Below are positions 1 to 9,024 of a stretch of DNA of 64,000 nucleotides, piece after piece. This DNA comes from Stenotrophobium rhamnosiphilum (GTDB lineage Bacteria; Pseudomonadota; Gammaproteobacteria; Nevskiales; Nevskiaceae). The first letter of the stretch is position 1, and the number at the start of each line of letters is the position of its first letter. The position numbers and the translations under genes were made by a program. The notes beneath the pieces were generated by a model. That model was not told the origin of the DNA. It saw only the letters and a program-made list of their open reading frames with translations, and ran no database searches. The DNA is taken from assembly GCF_003052265.1 (NCBI RefSeq), contig NZ_QANS01000002.1, positions 620,001-684,000 on the forward strand. Reading direction: 5' to 3'.

Positions 1-1907
1 GGATTGGGGGGAATCTTGCCCGTTGAAAGAAATCTCATCCGGCCACCATCAAATGAATGCACAGCAGCCTCAAGCGTTGAATTGCCCGTGATCACTTCTG
101 ACAAACCAGGAGAGCGTGGCTTGCTGAGTGATTTGTGCACATGGCCCTTGCGCATATCAGCATCAATCAACAGCACTGTCTTTTCGGCATCCGACAACAA
201 AAAGGCAAGGTTGGCTGCGACAAATGATTTGCCGATACCCGGTGTAGGGCCGTGAATAGCCACGATGTTGTTTTTGGCTTCTAGCAAGGCAAACTGCAAG
301 CTGGTGCGCAAGCTTCTCAAACTTTCCACAGCAGGTTCTTGCGGAACTTCACGACACAAAAGCGGTGATGCCCCGCCTGTCAATACTTTGCGACGAATTG
401 CGGCCTCAGTCTCACTATGGGGAATGGTGGCAAACACAGGCAAGCCCAACTGCACTTCGATTGCCTCTGGTGTTTCTAAAGCTCGTCGCAAAGCAACTTT
501 AATAAAGATGGAGCCAATGCCTGCAAAAATTGCGATGAGAAAAGTCAAGGCAAGCACGATGGCGCCTTGGGGTTTATCTTTTCTCCAAGGCTGCACGGCA
601 GCATCAACAATGCGCGCGTTGCCCACGGTGCCAGCCTTTGCCACTTTATATTCTTGTGCTTTGTTTAGCAGTTGAACATAAAGATCGTTAGCTACCTGCA
701 CATCTCGTGTTAAACGGATGGTTTCTAATTCTGTTTGTGGCAGCCCTTTGAGCTGTCCTTCAATCTCACCCTTAGTCGCCTCTAGCTGGCTCAACTGCTG
801 CTGCAGCGCCTGAACTGGAGGGCTAGCATCGGTAAAACGTAGCTTCATCTCACTACGTTGCAACCTCAGATTAGATATCTGCATTTCAACAGCAGTGGCT
901 TGATCAAGAATTGCTTTACCAGCAACGCTCAGATCAACTGCTGCACCTTTTTGAGATCTAAAGGCCTGTAAAGCCGCTTCAGCGGTCGTCAGCTGTCGGC
1001 GCAAATCAGGCAATTGCTGATCTAAAAACTGCAAAGACTTGCTGGCTTGCTCAGAGTGGATTTCAACATTTTGTCGGGTATAGCTGTTCATCACCCCGTT
1101 CAAAATATTGGTAATGCGAACAGGATCCTCCCCCAACATTGAAAGCCCAATGATCCCTGTTTGCTTACCCTTTTCTGCAATGCTGAGGTTGCCCTGCAGA
1201 GCAGCCACAACTGCGTCAGTGCGGTAGCTTGTAACGACGAACTCAGTGTCGGGAGATGCCGTTAACGCGCGAACAAAAATCGAAACTTGGCCTCCCGCAA
1301 AATTGGCAGCTGCTGCTTGGCCTACGCGTCCGCTCAGTATTTTCTGCCCATCCGGGCCTTCAAGCGTATAGGCCCCTGCTGCCCCCGCACGGAGAATCAT
1401 CGAAGTGGATTTGGCTCCGTGAAAGCTCGCCGGAACTTCTAAGCGACTCACGTCAATCTGCTCATCACCCCATGCGTAGCCACCGCCGATAGCACTGAAC
1501 ACTTCACCTAGGCCACGACGAACGAGAGCATCACCCCATAAAGGGAAACGATGCGGCTCAGCCTCAACCGTCAAATTGAGCTGCTCTACAACAGGCAGGA
1601 TCACCGAACGCGAAAGCATGACTTGGATTTCTGCACCAGCTTCCGTGTTTGAATTGGAGCCTAGCGCTGTACTGATATCTTGCAAGCCTGGAATCGGCAA
1701 TTGTTGCTGCTCAATCTGCACCAGCGCATCCGCCTTATAAATAGGCGTTGCAACAAATAAATAAAACACGCCGATAAACAGTACGGAGGCAGCAACCACC
1801 ACACCTAAAAGATAGTGCTGGCGAACGGTGTCCAAAATTTGACGGAGATCGATCTCTCCATCCTGCATCGCGGCACTAATGGATCGGGCGTGCGTATCGT
1901 TAGTCAT
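1..1907 (-). CDS. wzc: Wzc-type polysaccharide co-polymerase / BY-kinase, C-terminus cut by window edge
   Basis: This inner-membrane protein controls chain length and export of a surface polysaccharide together with Wza. Reading back from the ATG at 1907 gives an N-terminal Wzz-like region with a membrane segment (LLGVVVAASVLFIGVFYLF), a long periplasmic region rich in Gln/Leu coiled-coil sequence, and a second membrane segment near base 560. The cytoplasmic tyrosine-kinase domain follows, with Walker A (GPTPGIGKS, near base 240) and Walker A' (LLIDADMRKG, near base 165). The frame is still open at base 1 in the conserved GKIPPNP stretch, so roughly the last 100 residues, including the Tyr cluster, are missing. 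It lies 66 bp downstream of wza in the same orientation. Family assignment is firm; the exact polysaccharide (capsule or EPS) is inferred from the locus. Confidence 0.93.
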   Translation of the reverse strand, partial: MTNDTHARSISAAMQDGEIDLRQILDTVRQHYLLGVVVAASVLFIGVFYLFVATPIYKADALVQIEQQQLPIPGLQDISTALGSNSNTEAGAEIQVMLSRSVILPVVEQLNLTVEAEPHRFPLWGDALVRRGLGEVFSAIGGGYAWGDEQIDVSRLEVPASFHGAKSTSMILRAGAAGAYTLEGPDGQKILSGRVGQAAAANFAGGQVSIFVRALTASPDTEFVVTSYRTDAVVAALQGNLSIAEKGKQTGIIGLSMLGEDPVRITNILNGVMNSYTRQNVEIHSEQASKSLQFLDQQLPDLRRQLTTAEAALQAFRSQKGAAVDLSVAGKAILDQATAVEMQISNLRLQRSEMKLRFTDASPPVQALQQQLSQLEATKGEIEGQLKGLPQTELETIRLTRDVQVANDLYVQLLNKAQEYKVAKAGTVGNARIVDAAVQPWRKDKPQGAIVLALTFLIAIFAGIGSIFIKVALRRALETPEAIEVQLGLPVFATIPHSETEAAIRRKVLTGGASPLLCREVPQEPAVESLRSLRTSLQFALLEAKNNIVAIHGPTPGIGKSFVAANLAFLLSDAEKTVLLIDADMRKGHVHKSLSKPRSPGLSEVITGNSTLEAAVHSFDGGRMRFLSTGKIPPN

Positions 1908-1973
1908 TATTTTCTCAAGATGCAGTCATTGCTGATTCTTTCAGCATCAAAGCGTCATCAATACTGGCGACCA

Positions 1974-3161
1974 CTACCTCGTGGCATTGATCAAAATACC
2001 GGTCTGAAGCAATGCGGAAATAGAGGGGATAATTAGCGCCGCAGTACGGCTGTAGCTAACCAACGGTGCGGCCGAGGCAAAAACGACGTCACGTGGTTGC
2101 AGTTGGAACTGATCCGCTACCAACAATGCATCTGCAGATTTTACGTTGAGATGGAAAATATCGGGCTGCGCCACTGCCTGAACAGCGGATCCGTTTTTAC
2201 TTTCGCCAGTTGTAAATCCACCACGAAAAACGTAGATATTTTCCGCATTGGCAGTTTGCTGATTCAGGCCGCCAATGTCTCTGTCATTCAATGCGTCCGC
2301 CAAGCTCAGGCCACTAGCAGGAATATAAATTGCTGCTTGCCGATTAACTTCGCCCACGACAAAAACACGGTTCTGACGATTATCCTTGAGATAGATCGTG
2401 TCGCCTCCCAATAAAGGCTGAGAACTTAAGGGATCTTGCCCCTTATAAATGGCAAAGAGATCGACATTTCGGCGCACTTCTCCACGACGAAATTCGATAT
2501 CACGATGGGCATAAAGCGAGTTGTCATTAGCGCCCGCAGAAGCTGCACGAGTAACTTTGCATTGACTCATCGCATCGACAACCGTTATCGGCGTGTCGCT
2601 GATTGGCAATTTGCACGGCTGATCAATATCGCCAACGATATTTACAAACTGGCTTCGATACTGCAAAACCTTAATATCAACTTGAGGGTTCTGAACAGAA
2701 CGCGCGAGCTTCTGCGTTAAAAGCTCTCTAATTTCTGTTGTAGTTTTATCAGCAACTAGCACATCGCCCGCGTAAGGAAAGTAGATCGTGCCATCTGGTC
2801 GCACGACGCGACCAGAGCTATCGACATTCATTGTCGTACCGGCGGGATTGGTCAGCTCGGGATGATCCCAAACAATGACGCTTAGAATGTCGCTAACGCC
2901 AACGCGATAAACCCAAGAACGTTGAGCATAAGTAGTGGGCACCACCGCCCCCAATTTAGCTTGATGCTTTTGAAAGGCATCCTGAGCCAATTGCAAAGTC
3001 AGGCTGGGCGTAATTTCTTTAATTTGAACATCTGCACCAGACTGGTTGCCCTGCTCCTTCCAGACCGAGCTGCCGCCTTCGCGGTATTGCAGCCCAGGCA
3101 GCGCGCAACCACTGATTACACTGGCAGACAGGCCAATCAATATTATTCGTGCAGCATTCAT
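1974..3161 (-). CDS. wza: Wza-type outer-membrane polysaccharide export lipoprotein
   Basis: This protein forms the outer-membrane channel through which Wzx/Wzy-made polysaccharide leaves the cell. I chose the ATG at 3161 because it is preceded by GGGGAA and starts a lipoprotein signal (MNAARIILIGLSASVISGC, lipobox ISGC, Cys about residue 19). The protein is about 395 aa. An upstream in-frame start at 3197 would bury the signal peptide. The body has the poly_export (PES) domain beginning around YRVGVSDILSVIVWDHPEL, then SLBB-type repeats (VNIVGDIDQP, VFVVGEVNRQ). The C-terminus is hydrophobic, as expected for the amphipathic helix of Wza. It is followed by wzc, probably in one transcript from a promoter in the AT-rich leader upstream. 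Confidence 0.93.
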   Translation of the reverse strand: MNAARIILIGLSASVISGCALPGLQYREGGSSVWKEQGNQSGADVQIKEITPSLTLQLAQDAFQKHQAKLGAVVPTTYAQRSWVYRVGVSDILSVIVWDHPELTNPAGTTMNVDSSGRVVRPDGTIYFPYAGDVLVADKTTTEIRELLTQKLARSVQNPQVDIKVLQYRSQFVNIVGDIDQPCKLPISDTPITVVDAMSQCKVTRAASAGANDNSLYAHRDIEFRRGEVRRNVDLFAIYKGQDPLSSQPLLGGDTIYLKDNRQNRVFVVGEVNRQAAIYIPASGLSLADALNDRDIGGLNQQTANAENIYVFRGGFTTGESKNGSAVQAVAQPDIFHLNVKSADALLVADQFQLQPRDVVFASAAPLVSYSRTAALIIPSISALLQTGILINATR

Positions 3162-3361
3162 AAGATTTCCCCAAACATGGCAGGCCACGTGCCCCAAAAA
3201 GCCACTTTTAAAGTGATCAGAAGCGGGCTGTTTTTAAACTTTAGTTATTACACATGATTGTAAAACATTTTCACGCATGCTTAATCAGATTAGTTTTTAA
3301 ATGCACGCCGTATGCATCTGTCATTGCGCAAATCCATATATGAGAGTCAGAATGACTAATC

Positions 3362-3389
3362 ATTATTTTGCAACTATCTGAATAGTCAA
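3362..3389 (-). promoter_or_regulatory. Candidate sigma-70 promoter for wza-wzc in the 395-bp intergenic stretch 3162-3556
   Basis: On the minus strand TTGACT (3384-3389) is followed after 16 bp by AATAAT (3362-3367), about 195 nt before the wza start. The stretch is AT-rich compared with its neighbours, as expected for a promoter region. It also holds a 6-bp hairpin (TGCCCC/GGGGCA, 3527-3544) just past the DUF4910 stop, without a T-tract. No gene is seen in this stretch. Confidence 0.45.
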
Positions 3390-3556
3390 TGATTTTACAG
3401 AAATTTAAGATCCGATTAAATGCTCAATAAATTATCATGCATATAATTTTTAATATGTGACAAGGCAACAGATGGGGTATTCGCCCCACAGTCAAGAGGA
3501 TTGGGCTCCAAAATCATTCGGCTACCTGCCCCATCACAGGGGCATCGCACTAAAAC

Positions 3557-4855
3557 TCAGCCAACGACTTCCAGCAAGCCATGCTGCTTCAGATTTTTAA
3601 CCGCATCTAATAATTCCCACATTGGACAGTCGATAGTTTCAGCAATTGAAAGCAAATCCCGGCTGCCATCACAGTACGCAAGCATATGCATCATGTTCGC
3701 AACTGCTGCAGCTGACCCACGACTTGAGATTGTGGGATAGAGGCCGCGCTTGCCAAGCTGGGGCTCGCAAAGAACCGTTACCTTGAGCGTCTCATTGTTT
3801 TCCAGACAGGTCAGACACAATTGCAGTGCGTTCAAGGCACCGGCAAGCCCTGTCGGCGAAATCAGATCGAGATTGTCGAGGGAGGTGTGGTACTCAGGAT
3901 ATTGTCCATACTTGGATCGCATCACTGAGCAGACTGGCAAATCAACGCCAGGGGCGTTGTATTGCCGTTCATCGCTACCACGATCCAGATAGGTATACGA
4001 AATAAAATCCGGGGCAATGTGCTTGAGGACATGTTTGGCTGCTTTGTCAGCCACGGTCTTTCCATTGCGAGTTGGAAGAAATGAATAGCAGCGATCATCA
4101 CCCACGCAAGAAACATTGAAGCCTGCGATGGTTACCGGCTTCATGGCCGCAAGATTCTTGCTGAGATAAGTAATAGAGCCAATAGTCTCTGGAATAAAAA
4201 CAATGCGATACGAATAGCGTCGCTTGGTTTGCGTCAACCATTTCGCCAACCACGCTGTAACCACCGGCCCTGATAACTCGTTGTTCCCCATTGAAGGGTG
4301 ACAAACATAGCTGGAAACCAATATTTCCTGCTTACTCTCACCGGGAAGCAACAGTTCAGCGTAAGTGAGGGAGCCAGCCTCCAGGGAGCTGTCAATTACC
4401 GCGCGATATTGGCCAGGCTTTAATCCTTCACGCTGCCGGTGCGTCAAGCAAAAACCCCATCGCCGCTTGTAGTAGGAAGTGACATAAGGAATTGCGTCGG
4501 GCTGATCTGGCAATGAATACAAATGTTCCTGCAATTCATCCAGTGAAAGCTCAATATCTACCGGCTCTGAATATCCAACCACATGAAGATTGTGATCAGC
4601 AAAATCAACAACAACTTGACCATCAGGCCCAAGCAGACGCGCGCTGCGAATATTCCACTCCTCAGGAACCGTCCAATCAAATACTTGCGTTCCCGAAGGC
4701 ACCTCATGGAGTCTCAACCCTGGCAACTGCGCGCCGAGGGCAGCCAGGGTTTGCCGCACTCCATCTCCAGTGATACTGCGGCAGATTGGAAACAAGTCCC
4801 TGGCCAGTTGATACATCTCATTGCCGGAGTCTTTTGCAGAAGAAAAATTATTCAT
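3557..4855 (-). CDS. DUF4910 aminopeptidase-like protein of polysaccharide loci
   Basis: About 432 aa. It has a zinc-peptidase-like fold resembling M28, followed by a C-terminal winged-helix region (about residues 370-432, with SIAETIDCPMWELLDAVKNL). Likely metal-site residues are the CHP and NNELSG segments, the Glu of PETIG and the His of YHTSLDN. Such proteins recur in surface-glycan gene clusters; their substrate is not established to my knowledge. I chose the ATG at 4855 because it overlaps the end of the upstream MaoC-SDR-ACP gene by 8 nt, a sign of translational coupling. An upstream in-frame start exists at 4939. By context it may remove or edit an acyl or amide group made by the two genes before it; that is inference. 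Confidence 0.8.
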   Translation of the reverse strand: MNNFSSAKDSGNEMYQLARDLFPICRSITGDGVRQTLAALGAQLPGLRLHEVPSGTQVFDWTVPEEWNIRSARLLGPDGQVVVDFADHNLHVVGYSEPVDIELSLDELQEHLYSLPDQPDAIPYVTSYYKRRWGFCLTHRQREGLKPGQYRAVIDSSLEAGSLTYAELLLPGESKQEILVSSYVCHPSMGNNELSGPVVTAWLAKWLTQTKRRYSYRIVFIPETIGSITYLSKNLAAMKPVTIAGFNVSCVGDDRCYSFLPTRNGKTVADKAAKHVLKHIAPDFISYTYLDRGSDERQYNAPGVDLPVCSVMRSKYGQYPEYHTSLDNLDLISPTGLAGALNALQLCLTCLENNETLKVTVLCEPQLGKRGLYPTISSRGSAAAVANMMHMLAYCDGSRDLLSIAETIDCPMWELLDAVKNLKQHGLLEVVG

Positions 4856-6329
4856 TGGCTTTTCCAGCGTTGATTTTACTTCTGCACAATGCATCAAGGT
4901 CAGAGAATCGCTTGAGCAGGGCCATTTCCGAAGAAGCAAAATGAATCTTCAGCGATGATTCAATTGCCAGCAACAATTCAAGATGCTTGAGCGAGTCCCA
5001 ACCTGGTGTCACACCCAAAGCTGCATTTCCGACATCATAGTCGGCTGGAAGACGTAAAATTTCACGCACTATCGAATCAATAGACCCTTGCAATTCTTTT
5101 TGCTCTGCTTTGACAGATGCGCCCACATTTCCGGATGACACCTTCACCGCCATTACTGCCGCAGCAGTTGCATGAAAACCAACCCGCCCTCGCACAATCT
5201 TTCCTGGTTCGATAATCACCGTATTCTCTGAAACTTCACGGTCTCGCAAGACATCCAGCAAAGCCACGGCAACTTCCTGGGGCAAAAGCATGGCCTGATC
5301 GCCTCGAAAATCCTTTGAGAATTCCGTCAGCACCATGTCAGGCAAGATATTGAGCCCACGCACTCCATAGTTGGAAAAACTCCGGTCCATGCCATTTATC
5401 AAGTTGACTGCCATGCTTTTCGCACCAGAATAGGCTTCCCATCCGGGCAACGATACTTCGATGGACTTTGATCCAATGAACGCAACAGTCCCACTTTGTC
5501 TCGACAAAAACACCGGGGTTACGGCGCTGATAATTTCCTTTAGTGCGGAGAAATTTACAGAAATCAAATCTTCAACCGACGCCGTAACGCCCGGTGAAGC
5601 CGCATGCACGACCAGATCGAGAGCAGGAATTTTGCTCAACTCAGTGGCCAACTTCTCGCGGCCTTTCGCATTGGTCAAATCAGCATCGATGAACCGTACT
5701 TGCGCGTTTATTCGAGATAAATCCGCGATTAGTTGATCGCGATTAGCTGATACCCCGCGATCATGAATGAAAATTTGCCAACCTTCCTTTGCAAGGGACC
5801 AGGCGATCGCCCTGCCGATTTCACCGCTGCCCCCTGTAATAACAACCGATCTGCCGGTTGTGCTTCTTTGTATAGCCAGCGCGGATGGTGTGTGCCACTC
5901 CGCAACGCGCGCTTGAACTCGCAGGCGAGAATCAATCAATACCTGATTCCCGCGCAGAGCCAAAATCCGGATTGTCAAAATCCTGTGGCTCGCATTGATA
6001 GCTTCAATGCGAGCCGAGTAGCAAATGGCTTCACCAAAGAAAATCGGGTGAGGTGCTCGCACCTCTTGTCCAAGAATCAGTGATGGTTCACCTGGGAAAA
6101 TCATCCCGGCAATCATGGATAAAGGCAAAAGAGTTAATTGGAGTGGCGCTATGGTTTTGCCAAATTCCGTATCGCGAGCGTAATCCTGATCATAATGAAG
6201 CGGATTTTCATCGCCGCTTAACGTCCTAAAAAACTCTGCATCCTCGCAAGTAAAAACTCTTTCAAAAGAGACATAGTCTCCAACCTTAAAAGAATCGATC
6301 GAGAATGATAGGGGATGATTATTTTTCAT
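4848..6329 (-). CDS. Three-domain fusion: MaoC-like hydratase + short-chain dehydrogenase + acyl carrier protein
   Basis: A 493-aa protein with three readable domains. Residues 1-145 are a MaoC-type hot-dog domain (GDENPLHYD, with Asp40 and His45 at the hydratase site). Residues about 158-385 are a short-chain dehydrogenase/reductase (GGSGEIGR at 166-173, Tyr300 and Lys304 of YSGAK). Residues about 412-488 are an acyl carrier domain (PGWDSLKHLE, Ser446 as phosphopantetheine site). In known families these do enoyl hydration or dehydration, beta-keto reduction and carrier tethering, so the protein could form or process a 3-hydroxyacyl or related short acyl group on its own carrier. It starts 1 bp after the FkbH fusion stops and overlaps the DUF4910 gene, so the three form one cassette. 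The product chemistry is inferred. Confidence 0.85.
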   Translation of the reverse strand: MKNNHPLSFSIDSFKVGDYVSFERVFTCEDAEFFRTLSGDENPLHYDQDYARDTEFGKTIAPLQLTLLPLSMIAGMIFPGEPSLILGQEVRAPHPIFFGEAICYSARIEAINASHRILTIRILALRGNQVLIDSRLRVQARVAEWHTPSALAIQRSTTGRSVVITGGSGEIGRAIAWSLAKEGWQIFIHDRGVSANRDQLIADLSRINAQVRFIDADLTNAKGREKLATELSKIPALDLVVHAASPGVTASVEDLISVNFSALKEIISAVTPVFLSRQSGTVAFIGSKSIEVSLPGWEAYSGAKSMAVNLINGMDRSFSNYGVRGLNILPDMVLTEFSKDFRGDQAMLLPQEVAVALLDVLRDREVSENTVIIEPGKIVRGRVGFHATAAAVMAVKVSSGNVGASVKAEQKELQGSIDSIVREILRLPADYDVGNAALGVTPGWDSLKHLELLLAIESSLKIHFASSEMALLKRFSDLDALCRSKINAGKANE

Positions 6330-8819
6330 TTAGGTAGGCCCTGCACTCTGTTCAGTAAATCGATCAACAACCGTCAGCCACGAAGGAAAATTCGCCGAGC
6401 CATTTGCTGCCGATATCCATTCACCTTCAATTTGTCCTCGTTCAAAACCAGCATCAAGGAATACACTTCGAACGGGTGTATTTCTCTCGGTCTCGATAAT
6501 CAAACCTTTCAAGGTTTCCCAGCCGCGTTTAGCTGAACGCGCAATAGCCCATTGCAGCACAGCCGTCTCAAGGCCTCGGCCCAGAACGCGACAAGACAAG
6601 AGATAGCTATCTACAAATCCGCATTTATCATGTTCCGAGTCTCGCTGCAGGATGAGCAAGCCAATATTTTCAAACTCGTTGAACCGATCTTCCGATCCTA
6701 GAACAACGACGTCACCACCATCAGCAACAATCTTGCAAAGATTACTTTGGTCATGGCGCCGCGTAGTAGTATTGAACTGATTTGTTTTTTGGCATAACTG
6801 CGCAGCCCGGGCCATGTTTCCATCGTTTAAACCTTGGAAATAAAGCTTGAGCCCCAAGCTTTCGTAGAAATCATTAAGATTGGCCGATGATGACTTGTGC
6901 TGATTGAGTGCTTGCCTTTTCTTGTAACTCTGCACTCTCTTCATATCTTCAGCAGTCACGCTAGCCGCTGATAGCCAGGGCGAAGTCAACAGAGCCTGCA
7001 CATACATTGCAGGATCAACAGGAAGATCCAGTATCTTGACCTCCGGTAAATTGCGCCGCACGCCCTCGCGCTCTACTGGATTGTCATCAACAAACAAGAC
7101 TGAACCCAATCCAATATTCAATTCTTCGCAAATCTGGCTTATGCCTATCCATTTTGGCTGCCAATTAATACGATGGGCAAGCAAATTTTCAGATCGAATT
7201 TGCATCGCCGGCAAGGCGTCGATGGCTTTAAGCGCAAGATCCTCATCATTCTTGCTGCAAACTGCGAGGCCAATTCCACGCTCCGAAAGACATTTCAAAC
7301 TACGTTGGAAGGCCAAGAAGGCGTTACCTGGATAATCGCCACCAATATGGACCCCTGCAAAGCCATCCTCACCTAGCACCCCACCCCACAAGGTATTATC
7401 CAGATCGAGGACGATGAGCCTTGCAGATTTACCCAGTATCGTATTGATCAGTCCCAACCATCGCTTCGCGAGTTGCGAGGCGAAACGCTCTGAAAATGGG
7501 AAACGGCCGAGATACCAGAGTCTAGTATCTGTAACTGGCCCGACGCTGCATGCGGCCTCAGCCGCAATATCGACCCAAAGCACTTGCGCCAGCCCAGCTA
7601 GACGTTGCCCAAGGCGCGCATTCAACTGACTAATCAGGTCTGCGGCCATGCGGCCATCACTTTCTGCCGCCAGATACCCCAGAACTGCAAAGCGGTGCAC
7701 GACTATCCAGTTACCGTTGGACTGATGGTAAGCGGAAATAAGCTCAGCATATTGGTCTACCAATTGGCCAAGCATATCGTGAGACATGCCATCCAAAGTC
7801 GGCTGCCCAGCCAAATCTTCTACACGGTCACAGAAAAATGAAACCTGTGGTTTGAATCCATGAAGTGGAGATTCAGTGTCCAGCAAGCTTTGCCTCAGTT
7901 GACCGTAGGGCACGGCATAGATTTCGACGTTCCGGTCAAGAAGAAATTTCTTGCAATCAGAAGCCAGGGCCGTCTCCAGCATATGAACATTGGAACTACC
8001 TAGCAGCGCGATGCGTACCACCGGCTGACGAAGCATCTGCGAAGAATTAGCCAGGGCGTGAACAACGTCTGCACGATTTGTAACAAACGCATAAGGGTCA
8101 GCGGCAACCATGGAAGTGCAGACCCTGGCAAGATCAAAGGCGCTAACAGCTTCCACGCGACCACGCCATAGCACACCCGACCGCACTGCCCCTTCTTCTC
8201 TCAATCGCCCGATAGCGGGCATAAAGTCATTAATTGGATTGGCTTCCAATTTCCTGACGAACATATCAGCCGACACACTGCGCTCGCCATGACCATCTCC
8301 AAGGTCCGCTCGGCCTGAAAAAGTTTTGAAATACCGATATGGCACCTTGGCCATTTCTTCATAACGATGAAACTGGGTGCAATATTCCCAACCACATCCA
8401 AGCATGACAATGACTGCGTCCTCGCTCTCAAAAAGCGCAAACGGCGAATCGTCGCCAAAGGTAGTAGAGGCCGCACATGCGCCAATTCTTTGGGCTGCGG
8501 GCCCCGCAACAGTAAAAGAATAAATAGGATGAGGAGTGCGTATAGCCGTTGGATTAGCCTTCAAAAGCCAATCGGCGAGCACTCCAACCTCTGATGGACT
8601 GTCCTGACATTGATACGGGCGCCCGCCACAAAAACTGAAAGTGAACGCGGGCAAGGCGATTGTCCATCCTTCCTTGATCAGGCATTCCAAACCATAGAGG
8701 AATTCCCAGCACTCAAAGCTGGCAGGCGGCGCCAGACTGGCAATAGACGAATGAATAACCGCTACACGCGGCGTCCCACTCAGCACGCTCCGCAATGCAT
8801 CTAATATTTGTTGGCGCAT
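6330..8819 (-). CDS. Fusion of AAC(3)-like N-acyltransferase with FkbH-type HAD acyl-carrier loading enzyme
   Basis: An 829-aa fusion. Residues about 1-255 resemble the aminoglycoside 3-N-acetyltransferase family (VIHSS near 22-25, TPHPIYSF near 95-102, FGDDSPF near 121-127). Residues about 268-829 are FkbH-like: an SGNH-like front part, then a HAD-IIIC domain with Asp472 and Asp474 in LDLDNTLWGG, then a C-terminal GNAT-like part (NEFENIGLLIL). FkbH proteins load a glyceryl unit from 1,3-bisphosphoglycerate onto an ACP. AAC(3)-like domains transfer acyl groups to amino sugars. Together with the ACP fusion downstream this suggests a loading and transfer pair that acylates an amino sugar of the glycan, possibly the nonulosonate. 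The start is supported by AAGGA about 8 nt upstream. Domain calls are firm; the glyceryl substrate is inference. Confidence 0.85.
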   Translation of the reverse strand: MRQQILDALRSVLSGTPRVAVIHSSIASLAPPASFECWEFLYGLECLIKEGWTIALPAFTFSFCGGRPYQCQDSPSEVGVLADWLLKANPTAIRTPHPIYSFTVAGPAAQRIGACAASTTFGDDSPFALFESEDAVIVMLGCGWEYCTQFHRYEEMAKVPYRYFKTFSGRADLGDGHGERSVSADMFVRKLEANPINDFMPAIGRLREEGAVRSGVLWRGRVEAVSAFDLARVCTSMVAADPYAFVTNRADVVHALANSSQMLRQPVVRIALLGSSNVHMLETALASDCKKFLLDRNVEIYAVPYGQLRQSLLDTESPLHGFKPQVSFFCDRVEDLAGQPTLDGMSHDMLGQLVDQYAELISAYHQSNGNWIVVHRFAVLGYLAAESDGRMAADLISQLNARLGQRLAGLAQVLWVDIAAEAACSVGPVTDTRLWYLGRFPFSERFASQLAKRWLGLINTILGKSARLIVLDLDNTLWGGVLGEDGFAGVHIGGDYPGNAFLAFQRSLKCLSERGIGLAVCSKNDEDLALKAIDALPAMQIRSENLLAHRINWQPKWIGISQICEELNIGLGSVLFVDDNPVEREGVRRNLPEVKILDLPVDPAMYVQALLTSPWLSAASVTAEDMKRVQSYKKRQALNQHKSSSANLNDFYESLGLKLYFQGLNDGNMARAAQLCQKTNQFNTTTRRHDQSNLCKIVADGGDVVVLGSEDRFNEFENIGLLILQRDSEHDKCGFVDSYLLSCRVLGRGLETAVLQWAIARSAKRGWETLKGLIIETERNTPVRSVFLDAGFERGQIEGEWISAANGSANFPSWLTVVDRFTEQSAGPT

Positions 8820-9024
8820 ACCGTTCCTTAATTACATCTCGAAGCACAATGCCTTAACTTAAACTATCCCCAGCGCCTCTCTCACCGCACCATGGAAGTC
8901 CACATTCGTTAGAGCAATGAATCTTCAATAACTTTTCTTCAAACCACATGGAAATGGGCGACGACGACTCCCAATTCTTGATTGCCATGAATAAAGGTAA
9001 CGCGACAGGCGCCGTAATTGGAAT

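Noticed and set aside
3521-3545. GGGGCAGGTAGC on the minus strand resembles the ops/JUMPstart element GGCGGTAGC
   Set aside because: Only the GGTAGC core fits, with a shifted upstream part, so RfaH control is not supported.
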